Virus record (IMG/VR): IMGVR_UViG_3300030060_003671
Coordinates: 332 to 29,829 of that record
Length of the DNA: 29,498 nucleotides
Source: a virus
Strand: one strand, 5' to 3'
The notes under the pieces were generated by a model, which saw nothing but the letters and a program-made list of their open reading frames with translations, was not told the DNA's origin and did no database searches. How positions within the stretch are numbered: the stretch's first letter is position 1; each line of letters opens with the position of its first letter. This document shows, in pieces, positions 7,726 through 17,662 of the stretch. The translations under genes were made by a program, and so were the position numbers.

Positions 7726-9369
7726 ATGGCATTAATTAACCAAACAAATCAAGCTTATTACGAAGGAAATAATTATGGTGATTATCAGTTTGTATCTTTA
7801 GATGATATAATTAATCAATTTCAAATTGCTTATGTTGGTCAAGATAAAATAATACCTAGAATAAAAAGAGTTGATATAGCTTTTCATGCTATGAGAGCTT
7901 TACAAGAATTATCATTTGATACTTTTAAATCTATTAAATCACAAGAAATAGTTTTACCACCAAGTTTAAAAATGATATTACCTCAAGATTATGTAAATTA
8001 CACAGGAGTTTATTGGACTGACAGCTCTGGTATTAAACATCCTATATATCAAACAAAATATACTTCAAATCCATTTTCAATATTGCAAGATGATGATGGT
8101 GATTATATATTTTCTGATGATGTAGAATTATTAATAGATGCTGATTTTGAAAGTCCTACATTAAGTTCAAAATGGAAAAAAACTAGTTTTAGTAAAGTAC
8201 AAAGAGACGGTCAAACTTCTGCACCAAACCCAACTACAAGCGGTAATCCAATTTTAGGTTTTGGAGGTGGTTTTAAAATAGCATCAAATACTATTCCGCC
8301 TCACTCTAATCAATTACAATTTACTCACGTTTCACAACCTATGACTACTGTTAGTCCTAACCCTATTTATGATGGTAGAGTGTTGTCTTGTTGGCAAAGA
8401 ATTGATGTTAGTGAAATAAAAACTTTAACAATAAGTGCAGATGTAGATCTTTTTGAAAAAGACTTAGCTAGTAATATTACTGGCTCTGGTAACGCTACAA
8501 GTTTTAGTAGCTCTGTTCCTGACGGTAAAGTTGTTGTAGGTATACAAACTTCACCTGGTGAACAAAACACAAAAACAAAAGGAACTCCTCAACAGATAAG
8601 TAATAATCCTAATCATTTAAGTAAAAACTTAAACAATCCTGACATTGGTTTTCTTGAATTTACTGTAGATGGTACTCAAGAGTTAGATATTGACGTTACA
8701 AACTATAATGAAGTTTATTTTATAATTAATAGTACTGTTGCTGTAGATACTGAAGAAACAAAAGGTGATGGTGTTGCTGCTACTGTTGTTAACGATCCAA
8801 ATGCTGTAATACCAACGCAATGGCAGTTTGTAAACAAAATAAACAGTGTGTCTTGTAAAAGTGGTGAACCAATAGAAAGATTAATGCCAAGAGATGTTGT
8901 AACTAATGATTCGTCAACTTGGCAAAGCTATAAATCAAATAATCCTGCTGAAAATATTATAACAGAATATGATTATGATGACCCTAGATTTAACAACTTA
9001 AATAAAGGTCAAAGATTTGGTTTACAACCTGAACAAGCTCAAATTAACGGATCTTTTTATATAGACAATTTACAAGGTTATATAAACTTTAGCTCAAATA
9101 TTAGTGGTAAAACTGTTGTGTTAGATTACATAAGTGATAGTTTGGGTACTGATGGTGAAACGCAAGTTCATAAGTTTGCAGAAGAAGCAATGTATAAACA
9201 TATGCTTTGCGATATAATGTCAACTAGATTAGGTGTGCCTGAATACGCTATTAATAGATATAAAAAAGAAAAAAGAGCTTCAAAAAGAAATGCAAAGCTA
9301 AGACTATCTAATATTAAATTAGAACAAATAATTCAAACATTTAGAAATAAATCTAAGATAATAAAATAA
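7726..9369 (+). CDS. Second connector/ring protein with inserted beta-sandwich
   Basis: In this 547-aa virion protein the two ends look like one connector-type domain and the middle like an insert. Residues about 1-130 (IKRVDIAFHAMRALQELSFD, then ILPQDYVNYTGVYWTDSSGI) and about 396-547 (FYIDNLQGYINFSSNI, HKFAEEAMYKHML, and a basic C-terminus with KKEKRASKRNAK) resemble shorter proteins of related phages. Residues about 135-395 begin DFESPTLSSKWKK and include a string of beta strands, a jelly-roll or carbohydrate-binding-like layout. I infer that the ends form the tail ring and the insert projects outward. It is flanked by the 228-aa connector and the 1621-aa tail protein with one- to four-base gaps. 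Confidence 0.65.
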   Translation: MALINQTNQAYYEGNNYGDYQFVSLDDIINQFQIAYVGQDKIIPRIKRVDIAFHAMRALQELSFDTFKSIKSQEIVLPPSLKMILPQDYVNYTGVYWTDSSGIKHPIYQTKYTSNPFSILQDDDGDYIFSDDVELLIDADFESPTLSSKWKKTSFSKVQRDGQTSAPNPTTSGNPILGFGGGFKIASNTIPPHSNQLQFTHVSQPMTTVSPNPIYDGRVLSCWQRIDVSEIKTLTISADVDLFEKDLASNITGSGNATSFSSSVPDGKVVVGIQTSPGEQNTKTKGTPQQISNNPNHLSKNLNNPDIGFLEFTVDGTQELDIDVTNYNEVYFIINSTVAVDTEETKGDGVAATVVNDPNAVIPTQWQFVNKINSVSCKSGEPIERLMPRDVVTNDSSTWQSYKSNNPAENIITEYDYDDPRFNNLNKGQRFGLQPEQAQINGSFYIDNLQGYINFSSNISGKTVVLDYISDSLGTDGETQVHKFAEEAMYKHMLCDIMSTRLGVPEYAINRYKKEKRASKRNAKLRLSNIKLEQIIQTFRNKSKIIK

Positions 9370-9370
9370 C

Positions 9371-12300
9371 ATGCCGGAAATTAAACACAATTTTACCACC
9401 GGTAAAATGAACAAAGATCTTGACGAAAGACTTGTTCAAAATGGTGAGTATAGACATGCTACAAATATTCAAGTTTCTACTTCAGATGAATCTGATGTTG
9501 GCTCTGTACAAAATATACTTGGTAATAAAATAGTTGAAGATCTTAGTTATATTGACAATAATTGTGTTTGTATAGGTAGTATTGCTGATGAAAAAAATGA
9601 TAAAATATATTGGTTTGTTTTTGATACTACTAGTGGTAGTCCAAAAAGTTACATATTACAGTATGATAAAACAAGTGTAATACCTGTTTTTGTAGATGAT
9701 GGTAATACTGTTTTAAAATTTAGTGAAGATAAAATAACAGGTATAAATATAATTAATGATTTATTATTTTTTACAGACGGTACTAATGAACCAAAAAAAA
9801 TAAATATACCAAGATCAATAGAAGGTACTGCTTCTTCAGGTACTGATTCAACTGAAATAACAGATTACACTGGCGCAGATATAGATGCTAAAGAAGAAAA
9901 TATAACCGTTATTAAAAAGTCACCTATTAATGCTCCAACAATACAATATAATTATTTTAGAGATCCTACTTTAGCTAATATAGGTTTTATAAATATAGCT
10001 AACATAGCAACTAACCGACATACTTTTATAAACTCCTCTAAAGGTAGAATACACGACTTTTCAACAATAAAAGTAGGTGATACTTTTGATACAATAATAG
10101 AAACTGATGAAAACTTTAGTAATGATTTTAATTTAAGTTGGCAACCAGGCACTGATGTTATATTAAAAGCTTTTAATTTAGACAACACCCCTCCTTCTCT
10201 TCCATTACAAAATTACGATTTAAAAGGTTATATAACTGATTGGAATAACAATGAGTTTACAAATACTGTAACACCTTTTCCTATAGAAAACACTACTGTT
10301 CAAACTCCAAGCTGGACTAATTCAGGTACGGCTAATGATTATTATTTTGATTCTAGTAGTGGTACTTCTGGTAAAAAACTAGTACATTATTTTTATGATA
10401 GTGGTGCTGGAAATGAAGTGCTAGATACTCATAGATATAGACTGTCGTTTGAATTAGCTGAGTATAATAGTATTTTACAAGGTAGACTCATAATTAGATT
10501 TCATAATAATGGTTCAAATTATTACGAAATAGATTTAGATGATATAACTGTATCAGACGCTGGTGTTTATGATTTTACTATACCAGAACAATCTTTTAAC
10601 AATTCATTAGGCCAAAATTATCCTTCTGCTATTTATTTTCAAGCTGATAATGATACTAGTAGTAATTTATTTAACGGTGTTGTAAAAAATGTAGAATTAA
10701 CTAGAATAGACGTGCAAATTGCTAAAGTACGTATTAAAGTAACATCTGTAGTAGGAACACCACCTACAGTACCAGCTGGAAGTCAAACATTAGGTTATGC
10801 TGTAGATTTATACGAAGACGTTGAAAGTTTGTTTGATTTAAAATTTGCTAGATTTGCTTATAGATATAAATACGCTGACAACGAATATTCTTGTTTCTCT
10901 CCATTTAGCCATGCGGTATTTTCTCCTGGTAGTTTTTCTTACCATCCGGTAGAGGGTTATAATATTGGTATGGAAAATACAGTTAAAGATATAACATTAA
11001 AAAATCTTAATGATGAAATGCCAAGTGATGTTGTTGCTATAGATATTTTATATAAAGAAGACGACTCTACAGCTGTATATTTAGTTGATACAATAAAAAC
11101 AAAAGATTTAATTTTTAATTATAATATTACTAATGATACAGTAAAAGGTATACTACCTGAAAGTCAACTACTAAGAGTTTATGACAACGTGCCTATTAAC
11201 GCTAAAGCTCAAGAAGTTTTAGGAAATAGAATTGTTTATGGTAACTATCAACAAAATTACGACTTAGAATATTATAACGATAATACTTCGCAAAACGAAG
11301 ACTTTAATATATCTTTAAACACTAAAATAAATAATGAAGAAAACAATAGTGGTTTAGGTATACCATCAATAAAGTCTTCTAGAAAATATCAAGTAGGTGT
11401 AGTTTATAGTGATGAATACGGTAGGCAAACACCTGTATTAACAAATTCAGACGCTACAAACGAAGTACAGCTATTATCTGCTCCTGAAATAAACACTTTA
11501 CAAATACAAATAAATTCAGATGGTCACCCTGTAAATGCTGATTATTTTAAATTTTATGTTAAAGATATTGGTGGTGAATATTTTAATTTAGCAATGGATC
11601 GTTGGTATGATGCTGAAGATGGTAATGTTTGGTTGTCATTTGCATCTAGCGATAGAAACAAAGTTGAAATAGATGATTATTTAGTATTAAAAAAAGGTGT
11701 TGATAATAATGTTGTTGATTTAGCTACTAAAAACAAATACAAAATAATAGATATAAAAAATGAAGCTCCTGAGTTTATAAAAGCAAATAAAATGCTTATA
11801 AGCTCAAAGTTTCACAACAATACGGGGGTAGAATTATTTGACTCATCATTAGGTTGTGAAATACCTGCTTTAAACGGTAGTAGCTTTAGCGTTAAATTTT
11901 CTAGATATAATAGTAGCGGTTTGTCTGAGTTAGAAACTATATTTAACAATAGACCTGTAGGTGATGAGTATTTTATACAAATTGTTAATGAACCTTTATC
12001 ATCTAACAGATATAAAGTTTTTAATATTGAAAAAACTACTAGTGGTACTGCTAAATTTATATTTACAGTAGAAGGTGTTTTTGGTGCTGATATGGCTCAG
12101 TTTAATGATGATCCATCAAACTCTGGTACGCCTACTCTAGTTAATGATGGCGCTTCTTTAAAAATATTCAAACAAAGAATAGAAAACTCACCTAAATTTG
12201 AAGGTAGATTTTTTGTAAAAATATTTAGAGACGAACATTATAATCAATTTATTTCTTCTAGTATAGATAACGATGACGTAGAGTACACAACTTCTTCTGC

Positions 12301-14236
12301 AACAGATAAAACTTTATATTATTTTAAATCTAAAAGTAATAATAAATATAACCAACCTGATTATCATGGCACTGGTAATGCTGGTGAATTTTTTGGAGTA
12401 AATTCTGATGAAGACGCTTGGAATACTGGAGGTGCAGGTGGTTACTACGATACTGTAGGTAATTTTCCATTAGGTGAAAGCGCGACTGATCCACCTAGTT
12501 ATGCTAATGCTACTTTATATAAATATTTAAAATCAACTAAATCTATTATTCAAAGTTTAGGTGATTTTGATTATGATCCAGCTAATCATACTAGCACTGA
12601 TCCTAATTATGCTAGAAAACAATGGAATACTGTTTTAGGTTTAAAAGCTTGGTATAGAGGTATAAATACAGAGTTAGATCCAGACAAAGCTGCTAATGAT
12701 AGAGTATTAAAATTAGATTTAGAAGAAGATAGGGACAACACAAAGTTTGAAGACGTGTGGTATTTTAATGGTATGAAAAACTCTCGTAATTATCCTTATG
12801 GCACAGTACAACAAAACGGACTTGTTGTTAGCGAAACTTATCCTATAGCAAACTCTGGAGTTGCACACAGTGCTTGGGTTGAAAGAGATGCTTATGCTGG
12901 TTACAGCACTACTTCTGCAATAAATATTGGTTTTGGAGGTATAGAGCCAGAAGAAACTACTGGTTGGGCAACGCAAGGTTACCCATACACAGACTCTGAC
13001 TTTTTTGATTTAATAAACCACTCTACGTTTGCGCCAACGCAGGGTGCTTTTATAAGAAAGTTAGCCGCTGGTAGTCAGTTTAAATTTAAAGAAGATCCAG
13101 CTTCTACTATATATACAGTAACTGATGTTACAATAAGCTATTTAGTAAACTATGATAATTTATGTGAAGATGCAGATTGGGATGGTGTAGGTGCTTATAA
13201 CAATACATCTGCTTCAAATGTAAATCAATTTTTAGGAAATAAAAACATTGTAAACGCTACTAATAATGGTAATACATATTATGAAAATGAATATGATAGT
13301 AGTGGTAATTTAAACGGTAATCCTAGTAGTCCTGGTAATACTGCTGACACTGTAGTTCATTATAGAGCGCCTTCTTTTTTAAATGCTTATAATTTTTCTG
13401 TAAATTATAGATTATCTCTTGACAAGCCTATTGCTTGGAATCCTATTGGCACACCAGGAACTCCAATACCAGGTGGTATAACTTTAACAGTACCAGCATC
13501 TACAAATCCTACTGGCACAAAAGCTTCTAATAGTGGTTTAGCACAAATAGAGCTTGATAGTATAAGTGGTACTACAGATACTGGAGACACAATGAGCGTG
13601 CAAGAGGGTATGGTGTTACATGCTTATGAAGATGATGGTACTACTACACGTACAATAACTAAAATAGCTATAGTTAGTGGTATTTCTTTTGACGACAGTA
13701 CAAATAAATTTACTATTAAATTTAGAGCTTATGACGGTATTGAAGAAGATTTAGAATCAGGAACTGGTAACGGTAAAATTGGAGATATAACTACTGCAGA
13801 TAACTTAGTTTTTAAACAATACTACATGAACGGTATGTGTCCTAACTCTGCTAAAAATTTAAATTATTTTAGAAAAGGCGGTGAGTCATTGCTTAAAACA
13901 GGTGTTGCGCCACTTGGTTATACAATGCAGTTTGTTACTGTTGTTGATGAAGATCAAAGCGAGTTATCACAAAATCCAGCTGTTTGGGAAACAGAGTCTA
14001 AAAAAGATAAAAATTTAGATATTTATTACGAAGCTAGTAATTATTACAAAATATCAACAGACAAGCTAAGCGAAATAATACCAGTAGGCTCTAAAATAGA
14101 ACATGTAGAAAGTAATGGTATACCAGAAGGTGTTACTATTACAAGTGTAGATGATGAAGGTGATATAACTTTATCAGAAGCAGTTACAGTAGTACCTCTT
14201 ATTATTCAACCAGATCACATAGCAGATAGATTTTAA
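9371..14236 (+). CDS. Giant tail-tube/muzzle protein, N-terminal part
   Basis: This 1621-aa protein opens with HNFTTGKMNKDLDERLVQNG and ATNIQVSTSDESDVGSVQNI, a signature I associate with tail tube / muzzle proteins (T7 gp12-like position) of marine and crAss-like podoviruses. The early region is propeller-like (KIYWFVFDTTSG, LLFFTDGTNEPKKINIP). Residues about 305-450 look like an inserted beta-sandwich. The centre has repeated IDILYKEDDS and KYQVGVVYSDEYGRQTPVL strands typical of this family. It lacks the later propeller segments, which are in the next gene, one base downstream and in the +1 frame; TTT-TAA at 14231-14236 allows +1 slippage into it. A short hairpin lies about 20 bases into the gene. 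Confidence 0.75.
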   Translation: MPEIKHNFTTGKMNKDLDERLVQNGEYRHATNIQVSTSDESDVGSVQNILGNKIVEDLSYIDNNCVCIGSIADEKNDKIYWFVFDTTSGSPKSYILQYDKTSVIPVFVDDGNTVLKFSEDKITGINIINDLLFFTDGTNEPKKINIPRSIEGTASSGTDSTEITDYTGADIDAKEENITVIKKSPINAPTIQYNYFRDPTLANIGFINIANIATNRHTFINSSKGRIHDFSTIKVGDTFDTIIETDENFSNDFNLSWQPGTDVILKAFNLDNTPPSLPLQNYDLKGYITDWNNNEFTNTVTPFPIENTTVQTPSWTNSGTANDYYFDSSSGTSGKKLVHYFYDSGAGNEVLDTHRYRLSFELAEYNSILQGRLIIRFHNNGSNYYEIDLDDITVSDAGVYDFTIPEQSFNNSLGQNYPSAIYFQADNDTSSNLFNGVVKNVELTRIDVQIAKVRIKVTSVVGTPPTVPAGSQTLGYAVDLYEDVESLFDLKFARFAYRYKYADNEYSCFSPFSHAVFSPGSFSYHPVEGYNIGMENTVKDITLKNLNDEMPSDVVAIDILYKEDDSTAVYLVDTIKTKDLIFNYNITNDTVKGILPESQLLRVYDNVPINAKAQEVLGNRIVYGNYQQNYDLEYYNDNTSQNEDFNISLNTKINNEENNSGLGIPSIKSSRKYQVGVVYSDEYGRQTPVLTNSDATNEVQLLSAPEINTLQIQINSDGHPVNADYFKFYVKDIGGEYFNLAMDRWYDAEDGNVWLSFASSDRNKVEIDDYLVLKKGVDNNVVDLATKNKYKIIDIKNEAPEFIKANKMLISSKFHNNTGVELFDSSLGCEIPALNGSSFSVKFSRYNSSGLSELETIFNNRPVGDEYFIQIVNEPLSSNRYKVFNIEKTTSGTAKFIFTVEGVFGADMAQFNDDPSNSGTPTLVNDGASLKIFKQRIENSPKFEGRFFVKIFRDEHYNQFISSSIDNDDVEYTTSSATDKTLYYFKSKSNNKYNQPDYHGTGNAGEFFGVNSDEDAWNTGGAGGYYDTVGNFPLGESATDPPSYANATLYKYLKSTKSIIQSLGDFDYDPANHTSTDPNYARKQWNTVLGLKAWYRGINTELDPDKAANDRVLKLDLEEDRDNTKFEDVWYFNGMKNSRNYPYGTVQQNGLVVSETYPIANSGVAHSAWVERDAYAGYSTTSAINIGFGGIEPEETTGWATQGYPYTDSDFFDLINHSTFAPTQGAFIRKLAAGSQFKFKEDPASTIYTVTDVTISYLVNYDNLCEDADWDGVGAYNNTSASNVNQFLGNKNIVNATNNGNTYYENEYDSSGNLNGNPSSPGNTADTVVHYRAPSFLNAYNFSVNYRLSLDKPIAWNPIGTPGTPIPGGITLTVPASTNPTGTKASNSGLAQIELDSISGTTDTGDTMSVQEGMVLHAYEDDGTTTRTITKIAIVSGISFDDSTNKFTIKFRAYDGIEEDLESGTGNGKIGDITTADNLVFKQYYMNGMCPNSAKNLNYFRKGGESLLKTGVAPLGYTMQFVTVVDEDQSELSQNPAVWETESKKDKNLDIYYEASNYYKISTDKLSEIIPVGSKIEHVESNGIPEGVTITSVDDEGDITLSEAVTVVPLIIQPDHIADRF
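9390..9408 (+). other. Hairpin near the start of the 1621-aa tail gene
   Basis: ATTTTACC (9390-9397) pairs perfectly with GGTAAAAT (9401-9408) across a three-base loop ACC, 19 bases into the gene. In a genome whose other start regions are unstructured A/T, an 8-bp stem this close to the ATG could reduce initiation. It may equally be chance in AT-rich DNA. Confidence 0.3.
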
Positions 14237-14240
14237 TATG
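14231..14240 (+). other. Candidate +1 frameshift / reinitiation site TTTTAATATG
   Basis: The upstream gene ends AGA-TTT-TAA. Four T residues (14231-14234) let a phenylalanine tRNA on TTT move one base forward and still pair TTT, while TAA waits in the A site. The new frame reads AAT-ATG and continues into the 572-aa gene. Slippery Phe/Leu codon plus stop is the arrangement of the known prfB +1 shift. Simple termination-reinitiation at ATG 14238 is an equally possible reading. Confidence 0.35.
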
Positions 14241-15956
14241 ACATACTCAATAGAACAAATAATAAATACTGGAGATCTATTTAAGATAACAAAACCAAAT
14301 GGTGATGTTATATATATAGAAATAGATACAATTGGTACTTTAACTAGCGGCCAAACAGACGCGTTTACATTAAAAACAGAAACTCATAATTTTGCTTATG
14401 ATTTAAATTGGCATAATTGTTATAGTTTTGGTAACGGTGTTGAGTCTACTAGAGTTAGAGATGATTTTAATAAAATGCTTTTAGCCCCTGGTGTTAGAGT
14501 TTCTGCAGAGTTTGATGATTATAAAAAAGAAGAAAGAAAAAGTAGTTTAATATACTCTGGTATATATAATAAGTCTAGTAGTTTTAACGAAACAAATCAA
14601 TTTAATTTAGCAGAAAAAATTACAAAAGATTTAAATCCTACATACGGTAGTATACAAAAACTTCACACAAGAGATTCTGATTTAACCGTACTGTGTGAAG
14701 ATAAGGTTTTAAGAATATTATCAAATAAAGACGCGTTGTTTAATGCAGATGGTAATCCTCAATTAATATCTAATGAAAAAGTTTTAGGGCAATCAATACC
14801 TTATGTTGGCGATTATGGTATATCTAAAAATCCAGAGTCTTTTGTTTCAGAAGCGTATAGATCTTATTTTACAGACAAACAAAGAGGTGTTGTTTTAAGA
14901 TTGTCAAGAGATGGTTTAACCCCAATATCTTTGCACGGTATGAAAGATTATTTTAGAGATAATTTAAAAACATCTGATTTATTAATTGGTGGTTATGATA
15001 AAAAGAAAGATCAATATAATTTAACTTTAAACGATATAGAAGAAGGTTTAATAACCGTTAGTTTTCAAGAAAATGTTAGAGGTTGGACAAGCTTTAAAAC
15101 TTATGTACCAGAAAGTAGTGTAAGTTGTTCTAGTGACTATTATAGTTTTGATAAAGGTGAACTATACATACACCACGATGATAGTGTAAATAGAAATCAG
15201 TTTTATGGTGATGATTACGAGTCAGAAATAACTTTACTGTTTAACGATGCGCCTAGTACTATTAAAAACTTTGAAACTATAAATTATGAAGGTACTCAAG
15301 CTAAAATAATAGCAACAACAGAATCTACTGTAAGAACCGATGATGATAGTTATTATAATTTAGAAGACAAGCCTGGTTGGTATTTAAATAGTTTATCTAC
15401 AGATAAAAACAGTGGAGCTGTACACGAGTTTATAGAAAAAGAAGGTAAGTGGTTTAATTACATAAAAGGTGATAATACTGAAATAGATTATAGTTCAAAT
15501 CAAATACAAGGTATAGGTATTATATCGCAAGATACTGTTTTAACAGAAGATGTTACAGATCCAGCTACGGGAATTACAACTACAACGGTTTTAGATGAAG
15601 TTGTTATAACATTTGATGAAGATATTAACACGTCTTTATCTTTAAACGATACTATTCATTATGTTGTAAAAACTAATATTGGCGATGGTGACGTTATTGA
15701 TAGTGCAAATTTAGTTGAATACGACTTGCCAATAGTATCAATTGGTAAAAATACAATTACAGTAGAGCATGATACTGGTGCAAATCCACCTGCAACAATA
15801 TTTGAAGAAGGTGATTTTGTGTTGTTTAAAAAAGACTCTTTAGTAAACAAATCAGGTGTTACAGGTTATTATGCAGAAGCAACGTTTAAAAACGATGCAA
15901 AAATTAAAGCAGAATTATTTTCTGCTAGTTCACAAATAAACGAAAGTAGTAAGTAA
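14238..15956 (+). CDS. Tail-tube/muzzle protein, C-terminal propeller part
   Basis: This 572-aa protein continues the family of the previous gene. Diagnostic segments are WHNCYSFGNGVESTRVRDDF (about 55-74), GSIQKLHTRDSDLTVLCEDK (about 137-156), then YRSYFTDKQRGVVLRLSRDG and LTPISLHGMKDYFRDN: repeated propeller-blade-like strands. In related phages I remember these in the same polypeptide as the N-terminal signature of the gene upstream, so this looks like the second half of a split protein or the product of a frameshift. The C-terminal part (about 330-572) is Thr/Asp/Ser-rich and beta-like. TAA-T-ATG spacing at both ends means it could also be made by reinitiation. It is probably part of the short tail through which DNA exits. 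Confidence 0.7.
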   Translation: MTYSIEQIINTGDLFKITKPNGDVIYIEIDTIGTLTSGQTDAFTLKTETHNFAYDLNWHNCYSFGNGVESTRVRDDFNKMLLAPGVRVSAEFDDYKKEERKSSLIYSGIYNKSSSFNETNQFNLAEKITKDLNPTYGSIQKLHTRDSDLTVLCEDKVLRILSNKDALFNADGNPQLISNEKVLGQSIPYVGDYGISKNPESFVSEAYRSYFTDKQRGVVLRLSRDGLTPISLHGMKDYFRDNLKTSDLLIGGYDKKKDQYNLTLNDIEEGLITVSFQENVRGWTSFKTYVPESSVSCSSDYYSFDKGELYIHHDDSVNRNQFYGDDYESEITLLFNDAPSTIKNFETINYEGTQAKIIATTESTVRTDDDSYYNLEDKPGWYLNSLSTDKNSGAVHEFIEKEGKWFNYIKGDNTEIDYSSNQIQGIGIISQDTVLTEDVTDPATGITTTTVLDEVVITFDEDINTSLSLNDTIHYVVKTNIGDGDVIDSANLVEYDLPIVSIGKNTITVEHDTGANPPATIFEEGDFVLFKKDSLVNKSGVTGYYAEATFKNDAKIKAELFSASSQINESSK

Positions 15957-15957
15957 T

Positions 15958-17613
15958 ATGGAAATAAAAAATTTTAATTACGGTTCTAATTATTTAAGTA
16001 ACGATGGTGAGTCTAGAAGTATTCAAATATTAGGAGATAATGGTTCTATATTTAGTTTAGAAATACAAAGAACTGTAGGTTCTACTATTACTTTTTATGA
16101 TTTTAACACACAAACTTTTGGCTCTGCAAGAAAAAGATTAAAAAACAGAAAGTGTGTTAACGGTGAGGCTAGCGTTGTAGTTCAATTTCCTGCTGGGGGT
16201 TTAACATTAGGTAATAACCCTAATAAATATGACTTGTATTTATATGCTCATAATGAGCTAGATACGTTTCATATTCCTTATGTAGACGCTAGATTTCTAG
16301 ACGATAGTATTGATATAAATAATACAATAGGTTCTAGTTCTTCTGTGTTGCAAAGAGTATTATATCAATATCCAAACTCTGTTTTAACTTTAACTGCATT
16401 AACACCTTCTTCGGCTTCTGGCTTTAGTGGGGCAACTGTTAATTCTGCTAGCTTTGATTTACAGTCAGGTAGTAGTACTGGTTTAATACCATTTTCTTTT
16501 AGTGTTACTTTAGGTTCTACAAAAAAAGGTGTTATATTAAAACAACCTAGCTTAGGTGATCTAACTGCTTTTACTACTTTAGGAATAACAGAACCTTATT
16601 TTAGAAATTATCCTGCAACAATAGACCCTCCTTCAGAATCAAAAGTTGAAATGGCTATAAGTAATTTGCCTAGAACTAATACTAATACTTTTGACATTTC
16701 AGGTGGTAGCGCTAGTACTGAAAGCACTATAACTGGCCCTGGTTTTGATGGTATAAATGATTTAGATGGACCTGTTGTTGTTACTAATGTTTCAGGAGAA
16801 ACTATAACTCTTAATAAAAACGTTACAATACCAGCTGGAGGAACAAATACCGTTGCTTATTCTCAAGCGCTTAAATATCGTAGATGGCAAATAAACACTT
16901 CAAACACAAGTTTACACGCTTTAGTACCTGGTTTAAATATGTTTGGAGCTACTGCAGATTTTACTAGTAACGCAACAATTCAAGGTATTTTAGATGAAAC
17001 AGAATTAACAAGAGAGGTTGTTCAACAAGATGGTAGTATTGAAGAAGAAACTTATACTATTACTAATGCAAATATACCTGCTCTTGAAACGCTTGGTAAA
17101 AAACCTACAATTGAATATGGCTTAGTATCAAATCAAGATGGCATTATTACTTTTAGTGCTGGTCAACAATTAACAAACGTTAGAAATACCAACAACAAAT
17201 GCTATGCTTACGGTAAAACAAGTATTAAAACTTTAACAGGTATAGACATAACTATGACTGATTTGAAAATAGAATTAGCAGACGTAATAACTACTGTGAA
17301 TGATTCAGATGCTAACGGCACAGACGCTTTAACTAGTTTTGATATAACAAGTACTAGCGGTATATTAGATGATGTTAGTACTGTTCATGGTGTTAATTTA
17401 AACTCTGGTGTAGCTACACCTGTAGTTACAAATATATCTAGTAACACTATTACTTTAACACCAGGTGGTCACGTGTTACAAAACGGTCAAGGTTTAACAT
17501 TTAAAGGCGCTGGTAGAGTATTTACAATAAGTGGTAAAATACAAATAACAAATAATGCTGTAAGAAGTACATCTCTTTATTTTGATTTAGATCGTCTCAT
17601 AACAGCGTCGTAG
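15958..17613 (+). CDS. Beta-rich tail-associated structural protein
   Basis: I do not recognise a named family for this 551-aa protein. It is almost wholly predicted beta, rich in Thr, Ser, Asn and Gly, with few charged residues and no signal peptide. Residues about 1-140 (FNYGSNYLSNDGESRSIQIL, then KYDLYLYAHNELDTFHIPYV) look like an N-terminal attachment domain; about 150-551 hold repetitive strands (ITGPGFDGINDLDGPVVVTN, ISSNTITLTPGGHVLQNGQG) suggesting two similar beta modules. Composition and position after the tail-tube genes suit an accessory tail, appendage or needle protein. It ends in TAG at 17611-17613; 12 sense codons follow before an in-frame TAA at 17650. Confidence 0.55.
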   Translation: MEIKNFNYGSNYLSNDGESRSIQILGDNGSIFSLEIQRTVGSTITFYDFNTQTFGSARKRLKNRKCVNGEASVVVQFPAGGLTLGNNPNKYDLYLYAHNELDTFHIPYVDARFLDDSIDINNTIGSSSSVLQRVLYQYPNSVLTLTALTPSSASGFSGATVNSASFDLQSGSSTGLIPFSFSVTLGSTKKGVILKQPSLGDLTAFTTLGITEPYFRNYPATIDPPSESKVEMAISNLPRTNTNTFDISGGSASTESTITGPGFDGINDLDGPVVVTNVSGETITLNKNVTIPAGGTNTVAYSQALKYRRWQINTSNTSLHALVPGLNMFGATADFTSNATIQGILDETELTREVVQQDGSIEEETYTITNANIPALETLGKKPTIEYGLVSNQDGIITFSAGQQLTNVRNTNNKCYAYGKTSIKTLTGIDITMTDLKIELADVITTVNDSDANGTDALTSFDITSTSGILDDVSTVHGVNLNSGVATPVVTNISSNTITLTPGGHVLQNGQGLTFKGAGRVFTISGKIQITNNAVRSTSLYFDLDRLITAS

Positions 17614-17662
17614 TGTAAAATAACGCTAAAAAGTGTAACTATTATTTTATAAATTAAATTAA
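17612..17662. other. Gap with a direct repeat before the GNAT gene
   Basis: This is one of the larger gaps in the window. AGTGTAA occurs at 17612-17618 and again at 17632-17638, 20 bases apart start to start (two helical turns). The rest is A/T-rich. I see no hairpin and no clear promoter. Confidence 0.3.

Noticed and set aside
17611-17652. TAG recoding or readthrough adding 12 residues to the 551-aa protein
   Set aside because: TAG recoding occurs in some crAss-like phages, but no gene here has an in-frame internal TAG, and the other TAG stop (18787) is followed directly by TAA. Standard termination is simpler.
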